Of a stretch of DNA of 64,000 nucleotides, positions 51,136 through 60,826 are shown in pieces. Every line of letters starts with the position of its first letter. Position 1 is the first letter of the stretch. Location: assembly GCF_009604385.1 (NCBI RefSeq), contig NZ_WEGJ01000008.1, forward strand, positions 62,001 to 126,000, written 5' to 3'. The notes beneath the pieces were generated by a model, which saw only the letters and a list, made by a program, of their open reading frames with translations, was not told the DNA's origin and made no database searches. The position numbers and the translations under genes are program-made. Source of the DNA: Streptomyces smaragdinus (lineage in GTDB: Bacteria > Actinomycetota > Actinomycetes > Streptomycetales > Streptomycetaceae).

Positions 51136-52217
51136 GGGGACCGGACAGCCCGCAGGAGGCGGAGGCGCGGGACCGGGTCTTCCTGCCGACGCATCTGAAG
51201 GGCCCCCTGCGCCAGGTCGGCGCCCGGCTGCTCGCCGCCCTCGTCGTGCTGCTGCTGTCGACGCTGATCGTGTACGTGTCCCGCGAGGGCTACCACGACA
51301 ACGCCGGCGAGGACGTCTCCTTCCTGGACGCCCTCTACTACTCCACCGTGTCGCTCTCCACCACCGGCTACGGCGACGTCGTACCGGACACTCCCGGCAC
51401 CCGGCTGACGACCATCCTGATCATCACCCCGCTGCGGGTGCTGTTCCTGATCATCCTGGTCGGCACCACGCTGGAGGTGCTGACGAAGCACACCCGCGAC
51501 CAGTGGAAGATCGAACGCTGGAGGACCGCCTTGCGCGACCACACCGTCGTCGTCGGCTACGGCACCAAGGGCCGCTCCGCCCTGCAGACCCTGGTCGCCA
51601 AGGGGCTGGCCAAGGACAAGGTCGTGGTCATCGACAACACCCAGAAGGCCATCTCCGCCGCCAACGCCGACGGCTTCGCCGGCGTCATCGGCGACGCCAC
51701 GCGCAGCGAGGTGCTGATCCGGGCGGAGGCCGCGCGGGCCAAGCAGATCATCGTCGCCACCCAGCGCGACGACACGGCCGTCCTGGTCATCCTCACCGTC
51801 CGCCAGCTGAACACCGGCGCGCACGTCGTCGCCGCGGTGCGCGAGGAGGAGAACGCGCCGCTGCTGCGCCAGTCCGGCGCCGACGCCGTGATCACGTCGT
51901 CGTCCGCGGCCGGCCGGCTGCTCGGGCTGTCGGTGCTGTCGCCCAGCGCGGGCATGGTGATGGAGGACCTGATCGTGCAGGGCTCCGGGCTGGACCTGAT
52001 CGAGCGCCCCGCGACCCGCGCCGACGTCGGCCGCTCCCCGCGCGAGACGGAGGATCTGGTGGTCGCGGTGCTGCGCGGGCACCGGCTGCTCGGGTACGAC
52101 GCGGCGGAGGCCGGGCGCATCGAGGCGGAGGACCGGCTCATCACCATCCGGCGCAGCTCCGTCCCGTATCCCGGCGGTCCGCAGGGCGGCGCACCGGAGG
52201 GCGCCCGTCCGGAGTAA
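51132..52217 (+). CDS. Two-TM potassium channel with RCK/TrkA-N domain
   Basis: 361 residues. Two membrane helices flank a pore loop with the K+ selectivity filter TTGYGD (LYYSTVSLSTTGYGDVVPDT). A cytoplasmic RCK/TrkA-N domain follows with a dinucleotide-binding start HTVVVGYGTKGRSALQTLVA, and then a TrkA-C-like C-terminus. It conducts K+ under ligand control. It is coupled to moeA by a 4-nt overlap, with no obvious functional link. Confidence 0.92.
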   Translation: MRGPDSPQEAEARDRVFLPTHLKGPLRQVGARLLAALVVLLLSTLIVYVSREGYHDNAGEDVSFLDALYYSTVSLSTTGYGDVVPDTPGTRLTTILIITPLRVLFLIILVGTTLEVLTKHTRDQWKIERWRTALRDHTVVVGYGTKGRSALQTLVAKGLAKDKVVVIDNTQKAISAANADGFAGVIGDATRSEVLIRAEAARAKQIIVATQRDDTAVLVILTVRQLNTGAHVVAAVREEENAPLLRQSGADAVITSSSAAGRLLGLSVLSPSAGMVMEDLIVQGSGLDLIERPATRADVGRSPRETEDLVVAVLRGHRLLGYDAAEAGRIEAEDRLITIRRSSVPYPGGPQGGAPEGARPE

Positions 52218-52227
52218 CGTCCGTGCC

Positions 52228-53205
52228 ATGTACGCACTGACGATCCCCGCCCCGGGCGGGCCCGAGGCCCTGGTCTGGGCCGAGGTACCCGACCCTGTCC
52301 CCGCACCCGGCGAGGTTCTCGTCGACGTGGCAGCGAGCGCCGTGAACCGCGCGGACATCCTCCAGCGCCAGGGCTTCTACGACCCGCCGCCCGGCAGCTC
52401 CCCGTACCCGGGCCTCGAGGTGTCGGGGCGGATCTCCGCACTCGGCGAGGGCACCACCGGGTGGGAGATCGGCCAGGAGGTGTGCGCGCTGCTCACGGGC
52501 GGCGGTTACGCGCAGAAGGTCGCCGTACCGGCGGGGCAGCTCCTGCCCGTCCCGCAGGGCATCGACCTGGTCACCGCGGCCGCGCTGCCGGAGGTCACCT
52601 GCACCGTCTGGTCCAACGTGTTCATGATCGCGCACCTGCGGCCGGGCGAGACGCTGCTGATCCACGGCGGCGCGAGCGGCATCGGCACCATGGCGATCCA
52701 GCTGGCGAAGGCCGTCGGCGCCCGGGTCGCGGTCACCGCGGGCGGCCCGGCGAAGCTGGAGCGCTGCCGGGAGCTGGGCGCGGACATCCTCATCGACTAC
52801 CGCGAGCAGGACTTCGTCGCCGAGCTGCACAAGGCCACGGACGGCGCGGGCGCGGACGTGATCCTCGACATCATCGGCGCGAAGTATCTGAAGCAGAACG
52901 TGAAGGCCCTCGCCGTGAACGGCCGGATCGCCGTGATCGGCATGCAGGGCGGCGTGAAGGGCGAGCTCAACCTGGGCGCCCTGATGGCCAAGCGCGGCGC
53001 GATCACCGCCACCACCCTGCGGGCGCGTCCGGAGGGCGAGAAGGCGGCGATCGTCTCGGCCGTACGGGAGCACGTCTGGCCCCTGCTGGAGTCCGGCCGC
53101 ATCCGCCCGGTGGTCGACCGCGCGATCCCGATGCACGAGGCGGAGGAGGCCCACCGGGTGATCGAGGCGGGGGTGCACGTGGGGAAGGTGCTTCTGCTCG
53201 GGTAG
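52228..53205 (+). CDS. NAD(P)H:quinone oxidoreductase, MDR family
   Basis: 325 residues of zinc-independent medium-chain dehydrogenase. N-terminal motifs are ASAVNRADILQRQGFYDPPP and YPGLEVSGRISALG. The Rossmann loop is LLIHGGASGIGTMAIQLAKA, and the end is HRVIEAGVHVGKVLLLG. The PIG3/QorA-like sequence suggests NADPH-dependent quinone reduction. It starts 10 nt after the channel gene on the same strand. Confidence 0.92.
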   Translation: MYALTIPAPGGPEALVWAEVPDPVPAPGEVLVDVAASAVNRADILQRQGFYDPPPGSSPYPGLEVSGRISALGEGTTGWEIGQEVCALLTGGGYAQKVAVPAGQLLPVPQGIDLVTAAALPEVTCTVWSNVFMIAHLRPGETLLIHGGASGIGTMAIQLAKAVGARVAVTAGGPAKLERCRELGADILIDYREQDFVAELHKATDGAGADVILDIIGAKYLKQNVKALAVNGRIAVIGMQGGVKGELNLGALMAKRGAITATTLRARPEGEKAAIVSAVREHVWPLLESGRIRPVVDRAIPMHEAEEAHRVIEAGVHVGKVLLLG

Positions 53206-53220
53206 CCCTCGCGGGGGACC

Positions 53221-53246
53221 GGCGGCGGGCTCCTAAACCCGCCGCC
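53221..53246. terminator. Bidirectional terminator between convergent genes
   Basis: Nine perfect pairs (GGCGGCGGG with CCCGCCGCC) enclose an 8-nt loop. The hairpin overlaps the stop of the minus-strand proline-rich gene and follows the quinone oxidoreductase stop. Confidence 0.65.
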
Positions 53247-53961
53247 GCAGCCGCAGCCCGATGTACCCCAGACCCAGCCCCATCAGCGTCAGCCCCGTCC
53301 CGAACGGCAGCACGCGATGGGCCACGGCCGTCCGCGCGGCCTCGGCCCGCCGCGGCTCCTCGACGTCGAGCACATAGGTCAGCGAATGCGACGGCGCGGT
53401 CTGCGGCGGCCGCTGCGGCGCGGCCTGCTCGTAGGGCTGCGGCTGGTGATGCGGTACGGGCCGGCGGTGCGGGGGGCGCTTCTTGCCGGGGGCGGGGGCG
53501 GCTGGCTTCCGCGGCTTCACGGCGTGCGGCTCCGCCGGCTCACGCGGCGATGCGGTCCCGGGCGGCGCCCCCGGAGACACCGGCCCGCGGCTCGGCGACG
53601 CGGAGGGGGACCGCTCGCTTCCGGGCCGGGTCGCGGAACCCTCGCCTGCCGGAGTCCGCGTACCCGGCCCGTCCGGTGCGGGAGTCCGGACCTCCGGCCC
53701 ACCCGATGCCGTCCCTTCGGCGGGAGTCCCCACCTCCAGCCCGTCCGGCGTTTGAGGACGAGGCGCGCAGCGCCGATCGGGGGGCGGAAAAGCAGACGCC
53801 TCACAACTCCGACCGGGATGCTCCAAACCCTCCCCCGCAGCGCTCCCCGCCAACCCCGGAGGCGGCGAAGCCTCCGCACGGGCCTCCGTCGCGCCCCCAC
53901 CGACGTACGCCACAACCGCCAGCAAGCCGGAGGCAAACCGCAGACGGATTGCGTGAACCAC
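53233..53961 (-). CDS. Proline-rich secreted protein with C-terminal membrane anchor; unknown
   Basis: 242 residues from GTG 53959-53961, with GAAGGGG 8-12 nt upstream. An N-terminal signal-like segment (about 5-26) is followed by a low-complexity Pro/Ala/Thr/Arg region (TPAPDGPGTRTPAGEGSATR). Near the C-terminus lies LPFGTGLTLMGLGLGYIGLR, a membrane helix with an Arg tail. No LPXTG-type sortase motif and no known domain are visible. It is probably a surface spacer or spore-envelope-like protein. Confidence 0.65.
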   Translation of the reverse strand: MVHAIRLRFASGLLAVVAYVGGGATEARAEASPPPGLAGSAAGEGLEHPGRSCEASAFPPPDRRCAPRPQTPDGLEVGTPAEGTASGGPEVRTPAPDGPGTRTPAGEGSATRPGSERSPSASPSRGPVSPGAPPGTASPREPAEPHAVKPRKPAAPAPGKKRPPHRRPVPHHQPQPYEQAAPQRPPQTAPSHSLTYVLDVEEPRRAEAARTAVAHRVLPFGTGLTLMGLGLGYIGLRLRRRV

Positions 53962-54090
53962 GGCCCTGCCCCTTCCCGTTCCGGGAAACGCCGGAGTGAC
54001 AAAACGAGCGTCACACAACCCGGCAAATGAGGCATTCCGACCACAGCCAATCGGGTGGCCACCCGAAAACCGACACTTGCCCCCACGGCC

Positions 54091-54114
54091 ATACTCGGTA
54101 TACATACTGAGTAT
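54091..54114. promoter_or_regulatory. PadR operator overlapping the padR start codon
   Basis: A 24-bp near-palindrome has outer arms ATACTC and GAGTAT and inner arms GTAT and ATAC, separated by single bases and a 2-nt centre. It ends on the first two bases of the padR ATG. Binding here would block initiation, giving tight autoregulation of padR and the ABC genes. Confidence 0.7.
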
Positions 54115-54711
54115 GTCGATCCGCCACGGCCTCCTCGCCCTCCTCGAACCCGGCCCCCGCTACGGAAACCAGCTCCGCGCCGAGTTCGAGGCCCGCACCG
54201 GCGCCACCTGGCCCCTGAACGTCGGCCAGGTCTACACGACCCTCAGCCGCCTCGAACGCGACGGCTACGTCACCCCGGACGGTGAGGACGACTCCGGCCA
54301 CCCCCTGTACGCCATCACCGCCGAGGGCCGCGCCGAGCTCCGCTCCTGGTACGCCACCCCCGTCGACCGCGAGCGCCCCGCCCGCGACGAGCTGGCGATC
54401 AAGCTGGCCATGGCCATCGGCGCCCCGGACGTCGACATCCGCGACGTCATCCAGCGCCAGCGTCACCACACCCTCAAGGCGATGCAGGACTACACCCGCC
54501 TCAAGGCCGAGGCCCTGACGGCCGCCGAGCGCCCGGACGCGGGAAGCGACGCGGTGGCCTGGCTCCTCGTACTGGAACAGCTGATCTTCCAGGCCGAGTC
54601 CGAGGCCCGCTGGCTCGACCACTCCGAATCCCGCCTGATCCGCTTCGCGCACCGCGCGAAGACAGCGAAGACAGCGCAGCCGGCGCACAAGCCCCGCGAA
54701 CGCACCACCCG

Positions 54712-54715
<4 letters not shown>
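54113..54715 (+). CDS. PadR-family regulator of the ABC transporter operon
   Basis: 200 residues from ATG 54113 (MSIRHGLLALLEPGPRYGNQ), the standard PadR start. The winged helix at about 1-80 contains VGQVYTTLSRLERDGYVTPD and HPLYAITAEGRAEL. The C-terminal helical dimerisation domain follows (RQRHHTLKAMQDYTRLKAEA). The transcript would be nearly leaderless. An upstream in-frame start at 53996 would cross the operator and is rejected. The stop overlaps the ABC ATPase gene by 4 nt. Confidence 0.9.
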
Positions 54716-55457
<742 letters not shown>

Positions 55458-55461
<4 letters not shown>

Positions 55462-58226
55462 ACGCGTGGCTGCGCGGCTGGCGCGTCTCGCTGCGCATCG
55501 CCCGGCGCGACGCCCTGCGCAACAAGGGCCGTTCCCTGCTCGTCCTGTCCATGATCGCGCTGCCGATCGTCGGGGTGGGCGCCGTCGACATCACGGTCCG
55601 CTCCAGCCAGCTGTCCACCGAACAGGGCCTGAACCGCGACATCGGTGCGGCGGACGCCCGGCTCGACGGCACCTGGTCCAGCGGCCAACCCCTTCTCCAG
55701 GCGCCCGACCCCCGCGACGGGAACTTCGCGCCCGTCGACCCCGAGGCCCGGGTGTCCGACGAGGGGCCGCCGGCCGTCCCCGACCCGGCGGCGCTGGTGC
55801 CCGCGGGGGCCACCGTGCTGAAGACGGAGAGCACCTACGGCCGGGCACGCACCGAGTACGGCATTCTCCACACCCAGCTGCGCGCCCTGGACGCCAGGTC
55901 CCCGCTGGCCGAGGGCATCGTGACGAAGCTCCGCGGCGACCTCCCGCGCGAGCCGCACGAGGTGGCGGCCACCCAGTTCTTTCTGGACGAGAGCGGCCTG
56001 CACGTCGGCTCGGAGGTCACCCTGCGCGGCGCCGCGCGGCCGTACCGGATCACGGCCGCGTACGAGCTGCCGGGCAGTCTGCGGACCACCGAACTGCTGG
56101 GCCTGCCCGGCGCCTTCAAGGGCGACGACCAGCGGGAGAGCACCCTCACGTCGTATCTCGTCTCCGTGCCCGGCGGCATCGGCTGGGACCAGGTCCAGCG
56201 GCTGAACGCCCGCGGGCTGACCGTGCTGTCCCGCTCCGTGGTGCTGGATCCGCCGCCGGACGGCGAGGTGCCGTTCTACGCGACGGACCAGGGCCGGGCG
56301 ATGCGGAGCAACGACACCTCGGCGGAGACCGGGTTCCTGATCGTCGCGGCCACCGTGGCGGGGCTGGCGATGCTGGAGATCTGCCTGCTGGCGGGGCCCG
56401 CCTTCGCGGTCGGCGCCCGCCGTTCGCGCCGCCAGCTGGGGCTGGTCGGGGCCAACGGCGGGGACCGGCGGCACATCCGCGCCGTCGTCCTCGGCGGCGG
56501 GCTGGTGCTGGGCCTGGCCGCCGCGGTGGTGGGGCTGGGGCTCGGGCTGCTGGCCACGCTCGCCGGGAGGCCGCTGCTGGAGGACCTGGTCGGGAAGCGG
56601 TTCGGGGAGCTGCGGCTGGTGCCGCTGGAGCTCGCCGGGATCGCCGCGCTGGCGGTGGTCACCGGGCTGCTGGCGGCGATCGTGCCCGCGGTGACCGCGT
56701 CCCGGCAGACGGTGCTCAGCTCGCTCACCGGCCGCCGGGGGGTGCGGCACACCGGGCGGACCCTGCCCGTCCTGGGCGCCGTGGGTGTGGCCCTGGGGAC
56801 GGCGGTGGCGCTGCTGGGGGCCATGTGGAGCGACAGCTATCTGCTGGTCGGGGCCGGGAGCGCGCTCGCCGAGCTGGGGGTGGTGGCGCTGACGCCGCTG
56901 CTCATCGGCGCGTTCGGGCGGCTGGGGCGGCGGCTGCCGCTGACCCCGCGCCTCGCCCTGCGCGACGCGGTGCGCAACCGGGCCCGTACGGCCCCGGCGG
57001 TCGCCGCGGTGCTGGCGGCGGTGGCGGGGACGGTGGCGGTGGCCATGTTCGCGGCCGGTGACGAGCAGACGCAGCGGGAGCACTACGAGGCGCGGCTGCC
57101 GGACGGGATGATGTACTCCTTCGCGTACGCCGACAACGGCATGGACCGCGACGCGGTGAGCGCCGCCGCCCAGCACACGCTGCCGGTGGCCCGGCGGGCG
57201 GACTTCGACGTCATCACCACCCGTACCGGCGACGACCGCGGCGACACCCAGCTGGTCGTCCCCCCGGCCAACGAGTGCCCCCTGGGCAGCGAGGACCGCG
57301 CCCGGGACCTGCCGGCGAAGGAGCGGCTGCGCCTGGCCACCGACGACTGGCGCTGCGAGGGCTACAGCTCGTACGTGGCCCGCACCCCCGTGGACGCCGT
57401 GGTCGGGGACGCGGACCTGCTGGAGATCTACGGGATCGACGATCCGGCGGCCGAGGCGGCGCTCGCGGCGGGGAAGGCGGTGGCGTTCGGGCCGAGGTTC
57501 GTCGAGGACGGCCGGATCGGCGTCGGCGTCTGGGACGAGGCGACCCAGCGGCCCAGGGCGATCGCCTCGATCCCCGCCCACCGCAGCGACGCGAAGGCCG
57601 GACAGTGGCTCGGCGTGGTCGTACCCCCGGCGGCCGTGCAGAAGGCGGGGCTGGCGACGCGGCCGTTCGGCTCGTACTTCACCACCGAACGGGCCCCCGA
57701 CAGCCGCGAGCGGCAGGCGTTCGACAAGGAGGTCGCCGACCTCGGCGCGGAGAGCGACTTCTACATCGAGCGGGGCTTCGTCCCCGAGCGTGGCTTCGTC
57801 CAGTACGGGCTGCTCGGCTTCGCCGCCCTGGTGACCGTCGGCGCCGCCGGCATCGCCACCGGGCTGGCGCAGGCCGACGCCGAGGCCGATCTGCGGACCC
57901 TGGCCGCCGTCGGCGCGGCACCCCGGGTGCGGCGCACCCTGTCGGGGCTGCAGTGCGCGGTGGTCGCGGCGATGGGCGTGGTGCTCGGCTCCCTCGCGGG
58001 GGTGCTGCCGGCGATCGGGCTGATGCTGGCCGACGAGCGGATCCAGCTCGCCCAGTACCGCCGGATGCTGGCGGAGGGACAGTTCATGCGGCGCCCCGAC
58101 GCGGCGATCGTGGTGCCGTGGGACACCCTCGCGCTGCTGCTCGTCGCCGTCCCGCTGGGGGCGGGGCTGCTGGCCGCGCTGGTCACCCGGTCGCGCCCCG
58201 GGATCGCCCGGCGGGCGGAGGCCTGA
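55458..58226 (+). CDS. FtsX-like ABC transporter permease, fused double unit
   Basis: 922 residues from the GTG overlapping the ATPase stop. An N-terminal membrane helix (about 25-47) is followed by a large extracellular domain and three-helix FtsX blocks in both halves (LIVAATVAGLAMLEICLLAG, and LGFAALVTVGAAGIATGLAQ near the C-terminus). About 8-10 helices in total. The substrate is unknown. PadR control suggests induction by a toxic compound such as an antimicrobial. A 19-bp terminator follows. Confidence 0.9.
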
Positions 58227-58230
58227 CCGA

Positions 58231-58276
58231 CCGTACCCCCGTACCGGCGTTCCTGTCCGCCGGTACGGGGGTACGG
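58231..58276 (+). terminator. Terminator of the padR-ABC operon
   Basis: Nineteen perfect pairs, arms 58231-58249 (CCGTACCCCCGTACCGGCG) and 58258-58276, enclose an 8-nt loop. It lies 5 nt after the permease stop. Confidence 0.85.
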
Positions 58277-58311
58277 CCCCGCGCGGGTGCCCGTGCTGGA
58301 CAATGGGACGT

Positions 58312-58878
58312 ATGACTACCCCGAGCCACGAGCAGTCGCAGGACAAACCGCACATCCTGGTCGTCGGACCGGACGGTATGGCCATCGGAGGAGGCGCCCG
58401 CAAGGGCGACGAGGGCGGTGACGACGAGCCCCGCGAGATCCCGGTGACGGAGATGGTCGAGCAGCCGGCGAAGGTCATGCGGATCGGGAGCATGATCAAG
58501 CAGCTGCTGGAGGAGGTCCGCGCCGCACCTCTGGACGAGGCGAGCCGGGTCCGGCTGAAGGAGATCCACGCCAGCTCGGTGAAGGAGCTGGAGGACGGGC
58601 TGGCGCCCGATCTGATCGACGAGCTGGAGCGGCTGTCGCTGCCGTTCACCGACGAGGCCGTGCCCAGCGAGGCGGAGCTGCGGATCGCGCAGGCGCAGCT
58701 GGTGGGCTGGCTCGAGGGCCTCTTCCACGGCATCCAGACGACCCTCTTCGCCCAGCAGATGGCGGCCCGCGCCCAGCTGGAGCAGATGCGCCGCGCGCTG
58801 CCGCCGGGCGCCGGAGGCTCCGACGAGGACTTCGGCCCGCAGCAGTCGGGCGGGGCGCGGTCCGGTCCGTATCTCTAG
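58312..58878 (+). CDS. bpa: Bacterial proteasome activator Bpa (PafE)
   Basis: 188 residues from ATG 58312. The DUF2587 helical core contains MIKQLLEEVRAAPLDEASRV, LIDELERLSLPFTDEAVPSE and AQLVGWLEGLFHGIQTTLFA. The C-terminus SGPYL has the hydrophobic-X-Tyr-X type tail used to dock onto the 20S proteasome (GQYL in mycobacteria). It forms ATP-independent rings that feed proteins to the proteasome. It is isolated between two very strong hairpins. Confidence 0.92.
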   Translation: MTTPSHEQSQDKPHILVVGPDGMAIGGGARKGDEGGDDEPREIPVTEMVEQPAKVMRIGSMIKQLLEEVRAAPLDEASRVRLKEIHASSVKELEDGLAPDLIDELERLSLPFTDEAVPSEAELRIAQAQLVGWLEGLFHGIQTTLFAQQMAARAQLEQMRRALPPGAGGSDEDFGPQQSGGARSGPYL

Positions 58879-58880
58879 AC

Positions 58881-58928
58881 GGCATGCGGAAGGGGCGGCC
58901 CCCAGGGAGGCCGCCCCTTCCGCATGCC
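58881..58928. terminator. Very strong bidirectional terminator
   Basis: Twenty perfect pairs (GGCATGCGGAAGGGGCGGCC and its complement) enclose an 8-nt loop. The hairpin sits between the Bpa stop and the stop of the convergent kinase gene. Confidence 0.9.
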
Positions 58929-58934
58929 CGGGGA

Positions 58935-60566
58935 CTACTGCTGCGGGTAGCCCGTCGCCAGGACCAGCTTGATCTTGTCCGACTTCGGGTCGAAGCCGTC
59001 GAACGGGTCGATGTTCTGGTCGAGGACCGTGTCCTTCGCCCAGAGGTTGTCGTCGCGCTCCTCGGTCGTGTACTGCCAGCCCGCCGCCGTGATGCAGTCG
59101 CGGACCGAGTGCCAGTCCTTGTACGTGAAGTCCGGCAGGCTGATCTTCGAGCTGTCGTCGTAGTCCTCGCGCGCCTCGGTGCACTTCGTCACGTCGATCG
59201 TGCGCGAGCGCTCCGGCGGCCGGTAGCCGTCCGGCTTGCTGCCGCCGTCCGCGCCCGTCTCCACGGAGGCCGAGGCGGTCGGGGTGGGGCCGTCGCCGCC
59301 GTTGTCCTTTTTGTCGTCGCCGCCCAGTGCGACGAAGATGATCGTCCCGGCCACGGCGGCGATCGCGACGACGGCCGCGGTGACGATCAGCATCAGGTTG
59401 CGGTTGCCGCCGCCCCCGCCGCCGGACGGGCCCGGCTGCTGCGGGGTGATGGTGTACGGCGGCGGGGTCTGGAAGCCGCCCTGCTGCGGGGTCTGCGGCG
59501 CCGGCGGGTGGCCGTAGCCCCCCGTCGCGTACTGGCTCAGCGGCTGGTAGCCCTGCGGGGCGCCCGGGGGCGGCGAGTGGTACGGCCCCGCCTGCGGGTT
59601 CACCGGGGGGAACACCGCCGAGCCCACCCCGGACCCGGCCTGCTGGTGCGGGGCGGCGACCACCGCGGGCATCGCGCCGGGCGGGGTCAGGCCGCCGGCG
59701 CGGCGGGCCTCGGCGAGCATGTCCTGGGCGGAGGCGAACCGCTCGTTGGGGTTCTTGGCCAGCGCCCGCATCACCAGGGCGTCCACCACCGGGGGGACGG
59801 CCTGGTTGAAGGCGGAGGCGTTCGGCGGGGTCTCCTGGACATGGGCGTACGCGATGGCCAGCGGCGAGTCCGCGTCGAAGGGGAGCCGGCCGGTGAGCAG
59901 CTCGAAGAGCATGATGCCCACCGAGTACAGGTCCGACCGGGCGTCGACCCCGCGCCCCAGCGCCTGCTCGGGGGAGAGGTACTGGGGGGTGCCGACGACC
60001 ATGCCGGTCTGTGTCATCGACGTCACACCCGACTGCACGGCGCGCGCGATGCCGAAGTCCATCACCTTGACCTGGCCACGCTTGTCGATCATCACGTTGC
60101 CCGGCTTGATGTCCCGGTGCACCAGGCCCATCTCGTGGCTGGCGTCCAGCGCCGCCAGTACGTCGGCGGTGATGCGCAGCGCCTTGTCGGCCGGCATCGC
60201 GCCGTACCGCGCGATGTCCGCGTCCAGCACGTCGCGCAGCGGCTCGCCCTCGACGTACTCCATCACGATGTACGGCATCACCGAACCGTCGGCGCCGCGC
60301 TCCTCGCCCGTATCGAACACGGACACGACGTTCGGATGCGACAGCCGGGCCACGGCCTGCGCCTCACGGCGGAACCGCTCGCGGAAGGAGTCCTCCCGGC
60401 CGAGCTCACTGTGCAGGGTCTTGACCGCGACGTCGCGGTCGAGATAGGTGTCGTGCGCCAGATGGACGGAGGCCATGCCGCCCGCGCCGAGCTCCCGCTT
60501 CAGCTGGTAGCGCCTGCCGCCCAGCGAACGGCCGGCGTGGTCGTACGGTGCGCCGTGCTCGGCCAT
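58935..60566 (-). CDS. Membrane Ser/Thr kinase with one PASTA-like external domain
   Basis: 543 residues from ATG 60564-60566, with GGGGGG upstream. The kinase domain (about 18-285) has GAGGMASV, Lys49 in VAVKTL, HRDIKPGN (Asp152) and DFG. A Gly/Pro/Gln-rich linker leads to a membrane helix (about 396-420). The external part has one segment, ISLPDFTYKDWHSVRDCITA onward to the C-terminus, resembling a single PASTA repeat, plus two Cys (KCTEARED and RDCITAAG) that could pair. It is divergent from a second kinase gene. Confidence 0.9.
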   Translation of the reverse strand: MAEHGAPYDHAGRSLGGRRYQLKRELGAGGMASVHLAHDTYLDRDVAVKTLHSELGREDSFRERFRREAQAVARLSHPNVVSVFDTGEERGADGSVMPYIVMEYVEGEPLRDVLDADIARYGAMPADKALRITADVLAALDASHEMGLVHRDIKPGNVMIDKRGQVKVMDFGIARAVQSGVTSMTQTGMVVGTPQYLSPEQALGRGVDARSDLYSVGIMLFELLTGRLPFDADSPLAIAYAHVQETPPNASAFNQAVPPVVDALVMRALAKNPNERFASAQDMLAEARRAGGLTPPGAMPAVVAAPHQQAGSGVGSAVFPPVNPQAGPYHSPPPGAPQGYQPLSQYATGGYGHPPAPQTPQQGGFQTPPPYTITPQQPGPSGGGGGGNRNLMLIVTAAVVAIAAVAGTIIFVALGGDDKKDNGGDGPTPTASASVETGADGGSKPDGYRPPERSRTIDVTKCTEAREDYDDSSKISLPDFTYKDWHSVRDCITAAGWQYTTEERDDNLWAKDTVLDQNIDPFDGFDPKSDKIKLVLATGYPQQ

Positions 60567-60826
60567 GTTCGGGTGCCCCCCTGGTGCGAATACGTGAACG
60601 CACGCCAAGTCTGCCGTGCCGTCCTGCTACGTCAAGCTTCTTGCCTGTTCCGTGACCGTATGCGTAACACACCGTCCGCGACGTGGGACGACCGGGGCGG
60701 ATTTGCCATGGCCACCACCCAGCGGGTTGCATGGTCCGTTCACGGCAGTGGCTTCCCGCACGGACGTAAACGCGCTGATCGCGCGGTAGCGTGCAGCCAG
60801 AGACGACCGACCACGGGCGAGGACAG

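Noticed and set aside
60614..60790. Search for a riboswitch or RNA gene between the divergent kinase genes
   Set aside because: No stable hairpin series or known aptamer pattern could be drawn; it is treated as an ordinary divergent promoter region.
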